This document shows, one piece after another, positions 1 through 18,720 of a stretch of 32,500 nt of DNA. The notes under the pieces were generated by a model that was not told the origin of the DNA, did not search any database, and saw only the letters and a program-made list of their open reading frames with translations. This stretch comes from Glandiceps talaboti. Lineage: Eukaryota; Hemichordata; Enteropneusta; Spengelidae. The stretch is from NCBI RefSeq assembly GCF_964340395.1, contig NC_135565.1, positions 6,921,642-6,954,141 on the forward strand, read 5' to 3'. The first letter of the stretch is position 1, and the number at the start of each line of letters is the position of its first letter. The translations under genes were made by a program, and so were the position numbers.

Positions 1-4421
<4,421 letters not shown>

Positions 4422-4537
4422 ATTGAGATAAAAAAAACTATAAAAACAATCATTTAGTATTTTTGTACATAACTACCTATTAAAGTGATCATATATATGA
4501 AATTTAGGGATTGATGTAGGTTTCGAAGGAATAGGAA

Positions 4538-4581
4538 AAACTATGCCATGATTTTTTCGCAAACTATGCCATGATTTTTTC
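4538..4581 (+). repeat. Tandem 23-bp direct repeat
   Basis: The unit beginning AAACTATGCCATGATTTTTT occurs twice head to tail with almost no divergence, within the probable 3' UTR. Confidence 0.85.
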
Positions 4582-5892
4582 TACATGGAAAAAATATGAA
4601 ACAACAGAACCCACCCGTGTTTGAAACTCAATAGATAAAAAGGGAAGTAAAAAATACTTAATATAAAAATTTGCAAACAGTTTGTTATTGTAAGTTTAGA
4701 ACCAAACCCTTCACTAAGTGAGGTTTTTTTTGGAATTTATTGAGTTACAAGCATGGACATAAGTGTGTACTTTTCCCTATTGTTTCGCATGTAGGAAAAA
4801 AATTGTAAAATTGTTTCAATCGTTAAAGATTCTAAATAAATGTAAACATTTTCATCTACATGACCATTTTAGGGAAGCAAGGACCACGAGCGTTGGTTGT
4901 CGGTGGAGCCATCGCCAGGCCAAGGAGAGGGGGAGACAACAAAGTTCGTCCCTCCCTGTTCTTAACCATGGCTCTTTTTTAATGTTACAATGGTCGATAG
5001 TTAGTGATTCCTGTTACTTCATTATTAACTTCATACCTGGACGATTGATAGTACGAAAAAAGAAGTACTATAAAGTTTCATTTAGGCGGCACGATGTTAT
5101 TACATCCTACGCAACTTTTTTGTTACATATTACACAAACAAAACACAGATACTGATAGCGCGCGCATACACATAAAATGTTACATTTTATTTTCCATGTG
5201 AACAAAAATAAACAGTTTTGTGTCAGAATTGTCCTTGTTTCATCCGACTGATTTGTGTTCACAGTGACTTAGAATATATCAGCTTTCATGTTTGCATGAT
5301 ATCTATATGTTTTTTTTGTATCGTGTGTAATTTAAATTTGTAACAAACGTCATTGTGTGAAAAGAACAAAACATGGTGTTGCTTAATTAAAACTCTATAG
5401 ATACCCTAGTTTGGTAGTAACATTTGGTACTAACATCCTTGCAATTAATTCATATATCCTTCTCAGAATTTCTTACTATTTTGATTTATGTGTGCGCCCC
5501 CCTGTTGACAAAACGTCTGTCATCACATCATTTAAAAAAAAAACATAACTACCACGTTCAGTAGCCTAGCATATCATCTGTTCGAAAAATGATGCATACG
5601 CATGTATCATTATATAAAGTATTCTTTGTACTTACTACAGGTTTATCGTGAATTTCGAGAAGTTTCGAATTTTTTTATCTTTCTCAGAAATGAATTTTCA
5701 GATCCTTCTTCAGATTTCAGTCAAAGAGTAAGGTAACATATATCTGTTCGTCATATAGATATTAACAGTCAACCCCCTACTTGTACTACAAACAATTGTC
5801 TTTAAAAGAAACTGTGGTAGCTACTGTCAGATATTCTTATTGTATTTAACCAACAGTATATGCTTCAATATACAGACCACACTGCACTGTTC

Positions 5893-5898
5893 AATAAA
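5893..5898 (+). promoter_or_regulatory. Candidate poly(A) signal AATAAA
   Basis: A canonical hexamer followed within about 30 bases by a G/T-rich stretch. It is the best of four candidates for the OATP transcript end, and would give a 3' UTR of about 1.5 kb. Confidence 0.35.
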
Positions 5899-5920
5899 AC
5901 GTTACCAATAACAAAGTTGT

Positions 5921-6495
5921 GATTTTGCCTTTTATCTTTGCTGGTGACAATTTCAAGCAGCAAGGCTGGTGGCGTGCCAGTAATTTCCTTTGCTTGATGT
6001 TAGTTAGTTAGTTAGTACGGTGTGTGCTCCTTGCATTTCACTAACAGTGAACAATCTGATATTAGTAAACCGCATCACAACTATAAACCACACATGCTGT
6101 AACTTGCAAGCCATTGCTTTTAGTTTAAATGTGCACCATCTCAGTATTGTACCTCGACTAGTCTCAAAGGCCTGGTCGTGAACTCAACCTTATCCTTAGA
6201 CCCATTTGTAATAATCAAGGCATATACGGCCCTGAAGGTAAGTCACAGAAACTCATATATTTTAGATCACCCTCAAACCACTAGCCTGATGGCCTGCCAT
6301 TGGCAACTCAATACCATGGAATGCACGTGTGCATAGTGTCAACGCCTGTATTCTGATTGACCTTCCAACGACTTTGAAGTCAAATTCGGGGACGATGGCA
6401 GCCATATTGGTAGTATAAAAGGAATGCCATGATTGGTCAATTTGCTGCTGGATAATAACGGTGTACAACCGTTTGAGGGCGGACTAGCATATATA
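5921..6495. other. Intergenic stretch without recognisable gene
   Basis: No supported coding sequence. A 9-bp inverted pair CCCTCAAAC / GTTTGAGGG brackets about 6270-6480, but I find no target duplication, so it is not called as an element. Confidence 0.5.
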
Positions 6496-6755
6496 ACACT
6501 AGTAGAAAAAATAGTACAGATTACGACATTTTCCGTACTATAGTTCAGATTGAGTTCAATTCTGTACTTTTATGCTGATGAGGTGGACGTTTCTGTACTT
6601 TCCCATTAGCGCCTGGCTAATCGGATTATACTCGATCTGAAAAATAGTTCAGATTGCGAGTCGGAAGTGATTTGAATACATTTGCATTTAGTTCAGAATA
6701 TATTCATGAGTTCACCCCGATAACCGGGCAGTAAACAAATGAATATTCAAATCTA
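6496..6755 (+). mobile_element. 260-bp interspersed repeat, copy 1 (+ orientation)
   Basis: Aligned by eye it is the reverse complement of 24958-25217 over all 260 bases with only two substitutions; similarity stops abruptly at both ends. It starts ACACTAGTAGAAAAAATAGT and ends ATATTCAAATCTA. It has no coding capacity, and I see no clear terminal inverted repeat or target duplication. It is probably a short non-autonomous element. The internal GAGTTCAATTC faintly resembles a tRNA B box, which is too weak to call it a SINE. Confidence 0.9.
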
Positions 6756-7764
6756 CCGTGCTTGCAATCAATACGTACATAAACGCTATACGTGTAGCTA
6801 GTGTATTCGATACATATGTATGTATATAAGCAGGCTTATGATATGAACTACATGGTTAGGACGTACGTAGATTGTAATATCACAGGGCTCATTTTGAAAT
6901 AAATGTTCGTAGTACGCCTTTTCATTATGCACTACATACCACCACCACTAAACGTGTTTCACATTTCTACGCGTTTGATGCATAGTAATACAGATTTAGA
7001 TGACATGACAATCGTTTCCAATAATAGTTTAAAATTGGGCCACAAATATTGCTTGTGTATGGAGCTTCTTAAAAAACCTGACCGGCCAATAGCGTCAACA
7101 AACTCACAGTAGAGACGTGCTGACAGATTTGAGTCTGTGGACATTATTTCTAGCTAAGTAAAATTGAGTGACTATTGGGAATATTACATGGCATCCATGT
7201 CGTCCATGTCGTCTATAGTTTCTGACGGACCGTGTTATGTACAACGTAACGCTGAACGAAATACGGTCCATCAGGAATTAACTAGACTAACCTCTATGGG
7301 AATAGTATTCTTGTCCATGTGTCGTTTATAGAACAATTAAGTGTTAGGGTGTGATCTTCACAGTAATAAACAAGCCTTTAGAAGAACAACAGGTATTCAC
7401 GCCTCAAATATCTTGGGCATCATCCAAATTACGATCATGAGCACCAAAGTAAAGGAAATACTTAATGACGTTCGGCATGCAGAACCCCCCCCCCCGGGCC
7501 CGTACCTATGGGTACATGCCCGGCATCCATGTAACTGTTATATCACTCTACGTGACGATTCTGAGGGCCCTCATCTCTTATTCTCTTGTTTTATTTCAAT
7601 GTGGTATACTCATAACTCCTGTTTTTATAGTATAACTGTACAATTGGCTTCGATCAGTGCATTCCAGATTTTCATGAGTCATGAGTGCACATTGCACAGA
7701 TATCTGCAGAATACTTAAAAGGATTATGGGTAATGTATGCATATGCGGGAAAAACAAACTGCTG
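6756..7764. other. Intergenic stretch with two hairpins and a poly-C run
   Basis: No gene. It holds an imperfect 15-bp inverted pair (7222-7236 with 7260-7274, 13 of 15 paired), a C11 run at 7485-7495 and a GC-rich hairpin at 7494-7523 (CCGGGC...GCCCGG with inner GTACC/GGTAC). Confidence 0.5.
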
Positions 7765-7936
7765 TAAGGAGCATAGTCTCGCTGCCAGACTCGAGACTAT
7801 CGTCCCTAATCTGTTTACCGAGCGGCGCAGCCGCGAGAAGAGAGGGGGACTGGTCCCTCTCTTCTCGCGGCTGCGCCGCTCGGTAAACAGATTAGGGACG
7901 ATAGTCTCGAGTCTGGCAGCGAGACTATAAGGAGCA
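7765..7936. mobile_element. Foldback element: 154-bp palindrome with 9-bp target duplication
   Basis: Two 73-bp arms (7774-7846 and 7855-7927) are perfect reverse complements around an 8-base centre. The palindrome is flanked by the identical 9-mer TAAGGAGCA (7765-7773 and 7928-7936). Inside each arm are a nested inverted pair TAGTCTCG...CGAGACTA and a GCGGC-GCA-GCCGC hairpin. It has no coding capacity. Long terminal inverted repeats plus a 9-bp duplication are typical of Mutator-like foldback MITEs; that assignment is inference. The lack of arm divergence argues for recent insertion or continuing arm correction. Confidence 0.92.

Positions 7937-10111
<2,175 letters not shown>

Positions 10112-10172
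<61 letters not shown>
10112..10172 (+). repeat. (GA)n microsatellite
   Basis: About 30 GA units. Confidence 0.95.
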
Positions 10173-10173
<1 letters not shown>

Positions 10174-10199
10174 CATACACTTATACAAATGTAAATTTA

Positions 10200-10335
10200 C
10201 TTGGTAAACAACTGCTCCTGAGGTTTAATTTTGGTTCAAATCATGAGCAGAATATTCGGGGGCCCTTTCAGACCATCACAATTGTCATGCCCCCCTCCCT
10301 TTGAACCTCAATTTTGTTCATGCCCCCCCCCCCGT
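10200..10335 (+). repeat. Interspersed repeat 'CTGCTCCTG' family, copy A
   Basis: The stretch CTGCTCCTGAGGTTTAATTT onward, through GGTTCAAATCATGAGCA and CCCTTTCAGAC, matches 16072 onward in order and spacing, with perhaps 70-75% identity by eye. A fragment is also at 10027. It ends near a C11 run (10323-10333). Type of element unknown. Confidence 0.7.
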
Positions 10336-10359
10336 AAATTCTGACTCCAGCATAATTTC

Positions 10360-11195
10360 AAGTTTATTCCGAGCTCGGTATTACAGGCATTCGACTAGAG
10401 TCTTTATACCTCAAAGATATACAACAGTCCATTTCTGTACAAGGCATATCAGAAACCAAACATTTGCAGTGTGGAGTGTCACAAAACCCTGTGCTTGGTC
10501 CACTCTTACACGCGTATGCTGTCTATACACACCACCACTTGGAAAGCTAATCCGACATCAAAATCTCAATATGCAACAACATGCAGACGACAACCAGATT
10601 TACCAATATATTTCCCCAATCACATACGTCAACTACAGTAACTAAGATGGAAACTGTTGCACATGATATTAAACGACCCAAAATAAGCTAGTTTAATGAT
10701 GGCAAAACCGAGGTCCTCCTTATCACTTCTCAGTTCAACAGGCTTCCTCGTCTCATGAACCACATCAACATGGGATCGTCTTCTGTGCAGTTAGTGGATT
10801 CAGCATGTACCATTTGTGTAACAATTGATGACCGTTATAACCTCAAGAAGCACATCTCGTTGACATGTAGATCAGTTCTTTTTCACCCCCGAACAATAGG
10901 TCGCATCATTGACAGTGGAGGGGGCCCCTCCACTGTCTATGGTCGCATACGCCAGTATCTTACAAACGGAGTTTGTCAGAACCTTGGTCATGCACTTATA
11001 TCATCGAAACCTGACTACTGAATGGCCCTTCTGTATGGGCTGCCAGCTAAAAACATTGTCCCTCTTCAACATGCCCAAAATACAGCAGCTAGGATTGTGT
11101 CAGGTACAAAGAAAACAGATCACGTCACATCGGTTCTTTCAATAACACAGTTTAGTTAGAAATCACACTGGCGTCAAGTGCAGTTACATAATATA
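10360..11195 (+). pseudogene. Decayed non-LTR retrotransposon reverse transcriptase (relic 1)
   Basis: Pieces in shifting frames follow RT order: LQCGVSQNPVLGPLL (usual form GVPQGSVLGPLL), then PPLGKLIRHQNLNMQQHADD (HADD in place of Y/FADD, both aspartates kept), then DGKTEVLLITSQFNRLPRLM, SSSVQLVDSACTICVTIDDR, KKHISLTCRS, RQYLTNGVCQNLGHALISSK and LQHAQNTAARIVSGTKKTDH. These match the palm, thumb and C-terminal part of CR1/L2-like LINE proteins. Several frameshifts and stops make it dead. At 10907-10941 a 35-bp hairpin interrupts the codons between IGRI and RQYL, and another sits at 11227-11252 near the 3' end. Confidence 0.85.
10900..10948. mobile_element. Micro-hairpin insertion, 35 bp, 7-bp target duplication (CATAGAC type)
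   Basis: The target duplication GTCGCAT (10900-10906 and 10942-10948) flanks a 35-bp palindrome with 17-bp arms, one mismatch and one central base. The arm begins CATTGACAGTGGAGGGG and the other end is CCACTGTCTATG. It splits an otherwise collinear RT relic, so it is an insertion and not an ancestral hairpin. Confidence 0.88.
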
Positions 11196-11219
11196 CCAGT
11201 AGGTAGGGCCTACATGTAC

Positions 11220-11259
11220 ATGTAGTCTCAGGTCACTACATTGTGGTCTGAGATGTAGT
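11220..11259. mobile_element. Micro-hairpin insertion, 26 bp, 7-bp target duplication (CTCAGACC type)
   Basis: ATGTAGT (11220-11226 and 11253-11259) flanks CTCAGGTCAC - 6 bases - GTGGTCTGAG; 8 of 10 arm bases pair. The ends match those of the elements at 23314 and 24662. Confidence 0.75.
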
Positions 11260-11394
11260 TTACACCACTATGACCTAAGAACTTGAACCAGGGCTGAGGA
11301 GAAGTGGTCTGAGGTTAAAGTTTTGCAGCTCTCGTTCAGCAATCTCAAAACATTTCAGCCTACTTCCCGTAATGAACACTTGTCAAGCATTTTT

Positions 11395-11811
11395 GTAGCT
11401 CCCATACTCAAAGACTACATATATGTTTATATACGACTCAAAATATAACACTGAAATTTACTTTGAACACGTTCAGTTTCAGTAGACCTATTAAAACCCA
11501 AAATCTCCACCGTATAATTTAATATCGGTAATAGTTTACAGTCAAAAACTTTTAAATTTAGTTTTGACTAGGAGGTCCCCAAGTTTTGCAAGTTGACTCA
11601 TGACCGCAATCATTGCTTTACTCGCTTGAGCTGCAAGCGCTAAATACCATAGACCACTGCTTGACATAATCACGCCTAGATATTCATAAAAAGCGAACAA
11701 CGTCGAGTTTATGACCACCAATAACCACTTTTCAATTTTCTTAAGAATTTCATCTCTTAGTAAATACAATAATTTTAGTTTTGACATACATGACATGTAA
11801 TTTACTTTCAA
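11395..11811 (-). pseudogene. Decayed LINE reverse transcriptase C-terminal region (relic 2, antisense)
   Basis: On the - strand it reads LRDEILKKIEKWLLVVINST, FAFYEYLGVIMSSSGLWYLA, AAQASKAMIAVMSQLAKLGD and then, past stops, a stretch resembling LPIxxYGxExxG. This matches the YLG motif and the following thumb region of LINE reverse transcriptases, where xYLGxxxSSxGxW, AxQAxKAMxAI and LGDL are typical. Stops after KFKSF and the truncated N-terminus show it is a fossil. It may belong to the same element as the endonuclease piece at 15350-15566. Confidence 0.65.
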
Positions 11812-12916
<1,105 letters not shown>

Positions 12917-13133
12917 CCATTGCTCGGTTGACGGCAACGCGGTCAAAGATATCGGGTTCTTTGCACAATACACGTGTATATAGAAATGATGTCCCTTAAA
13001 TTTCCCCTCTTTTCATTCTTGCTCTTTTCAACTACAATATAGATTTTGATAATTTCCATAGGTCTCACGAGATATACTCTTCAAGGAAAAACAAGTTCGT
13101 GTCGGGGTTTGACACGAGAATAGTCTGTGCTTG

Positions 13134-13162
13134 GAGTAATTATACTGTCAGTATAATTTCTC
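13134..13162. repeat. Palindrome AATTATACTG-T-CAGTATAATT
   Basis: Ten perfectly paired bases on each side of a single central T, extending to 14-base arms (GAG...CTC) with one mismatch. I find no flanking duplication. Confidence 0.7.
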
Positions 13163-13308
13163 AAAGGTATGTGTTATCGTGGAAGTTTAAACATTATTTA
13201 TACTTTAATGGTGTTATAGATTTTGACCCAAGCTATGCATGCCACGGTCACAAGCTATATTGCGTCAGATCGATTTGCCAAACAAGTTTGCCAGAATTAA
13301 CGCATCCC

Positions 13309-13354
13309 ATCAAACCATGGACCCTCCACAAAGGTGGAGTGTCTATGGTCAAAC
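13309..13354. mobile_element. Micro-hairpin insertion, 32 bp, near-perfect 7-bp duplication (CATAGAC type)
   Basis: The arms CATGGACCCTCCAC and GTGGAGTGTCTATG pair at 12 of 14 positions around four bases. The flanks ATCAAAC and GTCAAAC agree at six of seven bases. The left arm is nearly the same as in the 24-bp copy at 15486. Confidence 0.7.
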
Positions 13355-13629
13355 AAATGACAGGTCGCAGAAACTATGGTCATGGAAGTATGAACGTCGT
13401 TTATACTTGTACGCCGTGACATACAATGAGCGCAGTGCCATGATTGACCGGATTATTCAGTGTCGACAATCCCAGTTAATATAATCCCAAAGGCAAACTT
13501 GTTTTATTTACCACCTTGCCAAGCAACACAGGGTGGTGGCGAGGCGAAGTTGTAATGTACTGTCGCTTTGATATTCACGATTTTGGAAAGGAAATATATA
13601 ACATCGGGTTAGATCTTGAGAGTAAATAA

Positions 13630-15050
<1,421 letters not shown>

Positions 15051-15084
15051 CCAAACTAAATAATTCTATTTCAAAGACATCTGC

Positions 15085-15230
15085 TCTGCATTCCAGATTG
15101 GAAGAACCGCGTTTTTTTATTGTCTTTTTTAAGTTGATGACCATTTCTGGCAAGACTTCACTCACAATTTTCTCGATTTTACTGATTTTTCTTCTTTATT
15201 AAAAAGGTTTAGGGTCGGCACCGGATTTCT
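15085..15230 (+). repeat. Interspersed repeat 'AGGGTCGGCA' family, copy A
   Basis: CCAGATTGGAAGAACCGC, then TTTAAGTTGATG, GACTTCACTCACAATT and AGGGTCGGCA, occur in the same order as at 18525-18665. Copy A follows directly on the 3' end of the RT relic. Confidence 0.65.
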
Positions 15231-15305
15231 AGAATGGAAGCGTTTGGGGAGTTATGTGTGATTTATTTGTTGAGAAAGGTTCAAAGACAATAAATATCGC
15301 CGGAA

Positions 15306-15346
15306 GGTGGCACTTGCCGTTCCAGTGAGGAACGACTAGTGCCACC
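15306..15346. repeat. Two-tier hairpin GGTGGCACT...GTTCC...GGAAC...AGTGCCACC
   Basis: A perfect 9-bp outer stem and a perfect 5-bp inner stem are separated by a symmetrical 4+4 internal loop, with a five-base apical loop. No target duplication seen. It lies just past the endonuclease relic. Confidence 0.75.
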
Positions 15347-15349
15347 ACG

Positions 15350-15566
15350 GTAGTACTCGACAATTCGATGGACCACGGCCAAGTCCGCCATTCACAATTT
15401 TCAAATCACTTGAAATAAAGCAATCTGGCAAAACTCGCCCATGTGCATTTACAATCTTGTCGCAACTAATTCTAGTAGGTAAAACCATAGACCCTCCACC
15501 CTGTCTATGGTAAAACCTAGTCGCATTCATAACTTTCATCGAGGGTAAGGTAATTTTAGTCATCAA
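15350..15566 (-). pseudogene. Decayed LINE endonuclease fragment (antisense)
   Basis: On the - strand it reads TRISCDKIVNAHGRVLPDCF then ISSDLKIVNGGLGRGPSN. This resembles the apurinic-type endonuclease segment of LINE proteins, where RxSxDxxVNxxGxxLLDxCxSxxLxIxNGRxGxD is typical. It is short, and a micro-hairpin at 15486-15509 breaks its frame. Same strand as the RT piece at 11395-11811 and upstream of it in that direction, so the two may be one element split by relic 3. Confidence 0.55.
15479..15516. mobile_element. Micro-hairpin insertion, 24 bp, perfect 7-bp duplication (CATAGAC type)
   Basis: GTAAAAC (15479-15485 and 15510-15516) flanks CATAGAC - 10 bases - GTCTATG. The interior CCTCCACC shows it to be a shortened copy of the 13316 hairpin. 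It interrupts the endonuclease relic and shifts its frame (24+7 = 31 bp). Confidence 0.85.
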
Positions 15567-16057
15567 CTTCTATAAAGTCCAAAATGAAACGATAAAACAT
15601 GTACATTTTGGAAATTATCCCATGTATAATGCCAGATTATAAAGTGACAAAGAGTGGTTCATCTGAGTGGATAGCTTAACCTCTTGACGATTTATAAACA
15701 ATGGGAAATAGGCAGCTATCTCGATGTTCATTTTAACCTATTTTCCCAGAGAATATTTTCAGAACTGGTATCCAAATTACCAAGATCACGTTTTTCATAT
15801 TTACTGATATGCCGCTTTAGTTATGGCCGGTTTTGTGAGATGTTTTGCGTGCACAATGAAAACCACAGACAAGGCATGTAAACTTCTACTTGCAAACCCG
15901 TCTATTTCAGGCTTGGCCTCTTACCACTCTTGGAGGAATTGTACTGACTCCTCCAAGACCACGTCTGACACAGTGGCCTGAAACCCATAGTCTATCGCGA
16001 GTATATTGTCTACCCTTCAAGAGACACACATTCTCTGCCAGTCACCCTTTTAAAAAT
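15567..16057. other. Intergenic stretch without recognisable gene
   Basis: Short ORFs only, none with recognisable motifs. Confidence 0.5.
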
Positions 16058-16215
16058 ACGCTTGTTAAAAGTCTGCTCCTGGAGTTAAATTTGGTTCAAC
16101 TCATGAGCAAAATATTTGTACGTGACTCCGGGCCCCTTTCAGACAATCCGAATTTTCACGAACGTCCCAATTCGTTTTTTTCCCGTGACAACAATTTTTC
16201 TCCTGAGCCTCCCCC
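16058..16215 (+). repeat. Interspersed repeat 'CTGCTCCTG' family, copy B
   Basis: CTGCTCCTGGAGTTAAATTT and GGTTCAACTCATGAGCAAAA, followed by CCCCTTTCAGACAATC, parallel copy A at 10200-10335. Confidence 0.7.
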
Positions 16216-17260
16216 TACCCTAATCTAGTTCCTGACGACCGTATTCCAATTTTACACTACATCTTTACATATTACGTATAGTCAATGTCATTACTCTCGT
16301 TGCCGATGTGTTGGCAATTATATATATATATAATATCCATAATCACAACATATTTCCTGCTCAAAGAAGAACTGTTTCAGCTTATTCCATTTCGATATAA
16401 ACAGAGTCCAGGGATAAAATACCCATGTACTACTCCTTATATTACTGGCTAGGTAATGTCAACCGTAAAATAATCCAAGCACCAGCGTCCCTAAAATCCG
16501 TGAAACAGTGTCGATATTACAGTATTTTGCTGACACTTATTACTTTCTGTAACTGGTCTATATTTGCGATATCATGGTAAATATGCTTGGAATTTATGGC
16601 CTAACAAACCAGACATTACGTAGATTTGAATATTGAATCAAGAAAATCAAAAACAAAAACAAGGCCATGGCCATGGCCGGTCAGGTACTGATATTAGTAC
16701 TTTAGACATCAGTGGGGGTCACACTTGGTCATTGAAACTATATTGACCGACCAAAATTCTAAACATCACGGATAAATAATTTCATATCGAAATGTATGTA
16801 CGGAGATTCAGGTTTTTAGACCACGTGGCTTTGACATGACATCATCAGCTAAATTTGCAATACGAAAGTAACGTAAAACATGGATGTATCTAGTAGGGAG
16901 CAAAGTCCGCATGTCTGTATGGATGTTTGAAGATTTACTATCGGTATATGGGAGGCATAGAGGGAAATATTTGAATAGCGTTATTTAACGTTACATAATT
17001 CATAACTGACTACTAAACTACCGTCAAGAGGATTGTTTTTGCTTCCATTTATCTGTATTAATTTTTTTTAAAGGCAGTGATGGTGACTGCCAATGCCGAT
17101 AGTGAAAATATGGCCCGCACATTCTGAAGATTTTTGTATCATACAAGTTCAATGTTGTAGCTGAGAATGTGATTTATATTTATAACTCAGTAGAATGGGT
17201 ACCGGTACTGATGCGAGGGATGTGAACCAACCTTTGTGTTGCGTGCTTTTTAATATCACC
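16216..17260. other. Intergenic stretch without recognisable gene
   Basis: Only a short (TA)n near 16320, the palindromic GGCCATGGCCATGGCC at 16663-16678 and a CCACGTGG palindrome near 16822 stand out. Confidence 0.5.
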
Positions 17261-17274
17261 GTGTGTGTGTGTGT

Positions 17275-17317
<43 letters not shown>

Positions 17318-17339
17318 GTTTGTTTGTTTGTTTGTTTGT
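17261..17339 (+). repeat. (GT)n followed by (TTTG)n
   Basis: About 28 GT units with one GA interruption, then about five TTTG units. Confidence 0.95.
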
Positions 17340-17970
17340 AATGTAGATTCGTCGTTGATATACTGCTACTAGATCAGACCGTGGGTTATACTTCCATGAT
17401 CAGAACATGACCAGACACAACTCTCCACGGCACCATTTTGGTTTTGCAACTTTGATTACTTTGTTTTGAATAGCTTTTGTCAAGTTCTTGACTTTCCTGA
17501 TATGACAATAAAGCAAGGGCGGTGAAATATTATTATAGTAGTCCTTCAAAAAACAATACAATTTTGAAACTTTTAGTGGAAAATGTTAGTGAAGACACAG
17601 TTTACCCGCATAAATTAACTAACAAAAGACAAAAGAAATGTACACATGGTTCAAGGTGTCGACCTCATGAATATGCACCAAGATTTAGAACCGAGTCAGC
17701 TTTAAATGCGTTCACACCTCCAAATCTGGTCTGGACAATATTGTCTGGGCTTAGTCACCCTTTTATGCGGACTACAGAGCGGCCCTGGTGCGGACTATTT
17801 CTGCCACCTATTAATGCCTGAAAGTCAAGTGGCATATGCTGAGGTTGTGTACAACCAGCAACCCATAACATTTTAGCAATCTACAGTTCTACCTCAGTAT
17901 ATGGCTATTAGCCATGCTAGGTAGTTACTATAATGATTAATATAATGGTTGTCTTGGTAAAAGTTGTCGA
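17340..17970. other. Intergenic stretch without recognisable gene
   Basis: A 99-residue ORF at 17522-17821 has no motif or family resemblance I can recognise and no flanking gene signals. Confidence 0.5.
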
Positions 17971-18018
17971 CCCCCCCCCCAAAAAAAAAAAAAAAGAAAA
18001 AAAAAAGAAAAAAAAAAA
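17971..18018 (+). repeat. C10 run followed by A-rich tract
   Basis: Ten C then about 37 mostly A residues with single G interruptions. It could be the tail of a retroposed sequence, but no body is recognisable upstream. Confidence 0.85.
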
Positions 18019-18524
18019 TCAACAAAACATTCTATGATATTGAAAGCGCTCCTGGCATGTAATTCCATAGAACAGTTTCCTGTAGGGAATGGCAGCGATT
18101 TCATTCAAACTCAAAGACAGAGATGTTGCTAACCAACGTGAACAGCCATAAAAAATTGTATGTGAATGAGTATGACTCTGAGATCCCGCTAACGGTTTCA
18201 TTGTTGTCGGTCTAACCAGAGACACTGGAGAACTTCACTGTCTATGATCTAATCGTATTGCTCAGTGTGAAAACCGTGCAAAGCGTTACTATTTTGGCGT
18301 TGTATTTTCGCACATTTTTGGTTCACAAGGGTCCAATAATTTAAGCTTGAGTTAGGAAATAGGCCTGTTAAAAAAATTGTGTTGTTCCGATTAGGCAAAA
18401 TAAATAAATAGGTGGGGTAGGTAGATTTATTTTTATTCATGTGCGAGTGTCTAATTCTGGTTTTCCATTTTTTCCCAAATGATCTCTGTGTTATTGGCTT
18501 CTTTCCATTAGATGTACAACCATT
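18019..18524. other. Intergenic stretch without recognisable gene
   Basis: Nothing supported. Confidence 0.5.
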
Positions 18525-18720
18525 ACAGATTGGAGGAACAGCTTTATATTGTCTTTTTAAGTTGATGTTAGTTTCTGCATCCACTATGTCTCGTGAGACT
18601 TCACAATTGTTGCGATTTTGTTAGTTTTTCAAGAACACGTAAAAAAAGTTAAGGGTCGGCAGTGAAAAACTAGGTGGGTCGGGTAACAGAAACCAAACAG
18701 TTATTTTTTAGGCCTAAGGC
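18525..18720 (+). repeat. Interspersed repeat 'AGGGTCGGCA' family, copy B
   Basis: CAGATTGGAGGAACAGC, TTTTTAAGTTGATG, GAGACTTCACAATTG and AAGGGTCGGCA match 15085-15230 in order. It continues with GGTGGGTCGGGTAACAGAAA. Confidence 0.65.

Larger units (their letters stand above)
4422..5920 (+). other. Probable 3' UTR / downstream flank of the OATP gene
   Basis: AT-rich sequence with no supported ORF. Candidate poly(A) signals are ATTAAA at 4479-4484, AATAAA at 4835-4840, AATAAA at 5207-5212 (followed by a T/G-rich stretch) and AATAAA at 5893-5898 (followed by a TTGTGATTTTG-rich stretch, the best downstream element). I cannot tell which is used. A 23-bp unit is tandemly repeated at 4538-4581. 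Confidence 0.45.

Noticed and set aside
6270-6482. CCCTCAAAC / GTTTGAGGG as TIRs of a 210-bp MITE
   Set aside because: Only nine bases pair and no target duplication is visible; chance is a fair explanation.
17522-17821. 99-residue ORF as a gene
   Set aside because: No recognisable motif, no splice or poly(A) context and ordinary length for random ORFs in this window.
18064-18245. CATAGAACAGT ... CACTGTCTATG as a longer CATAGAC-type element
   Set aside because: The left end needs an inserted base and the flanks (TGTAATTC and ATCTAATC) do not form a 7-bp duplication.
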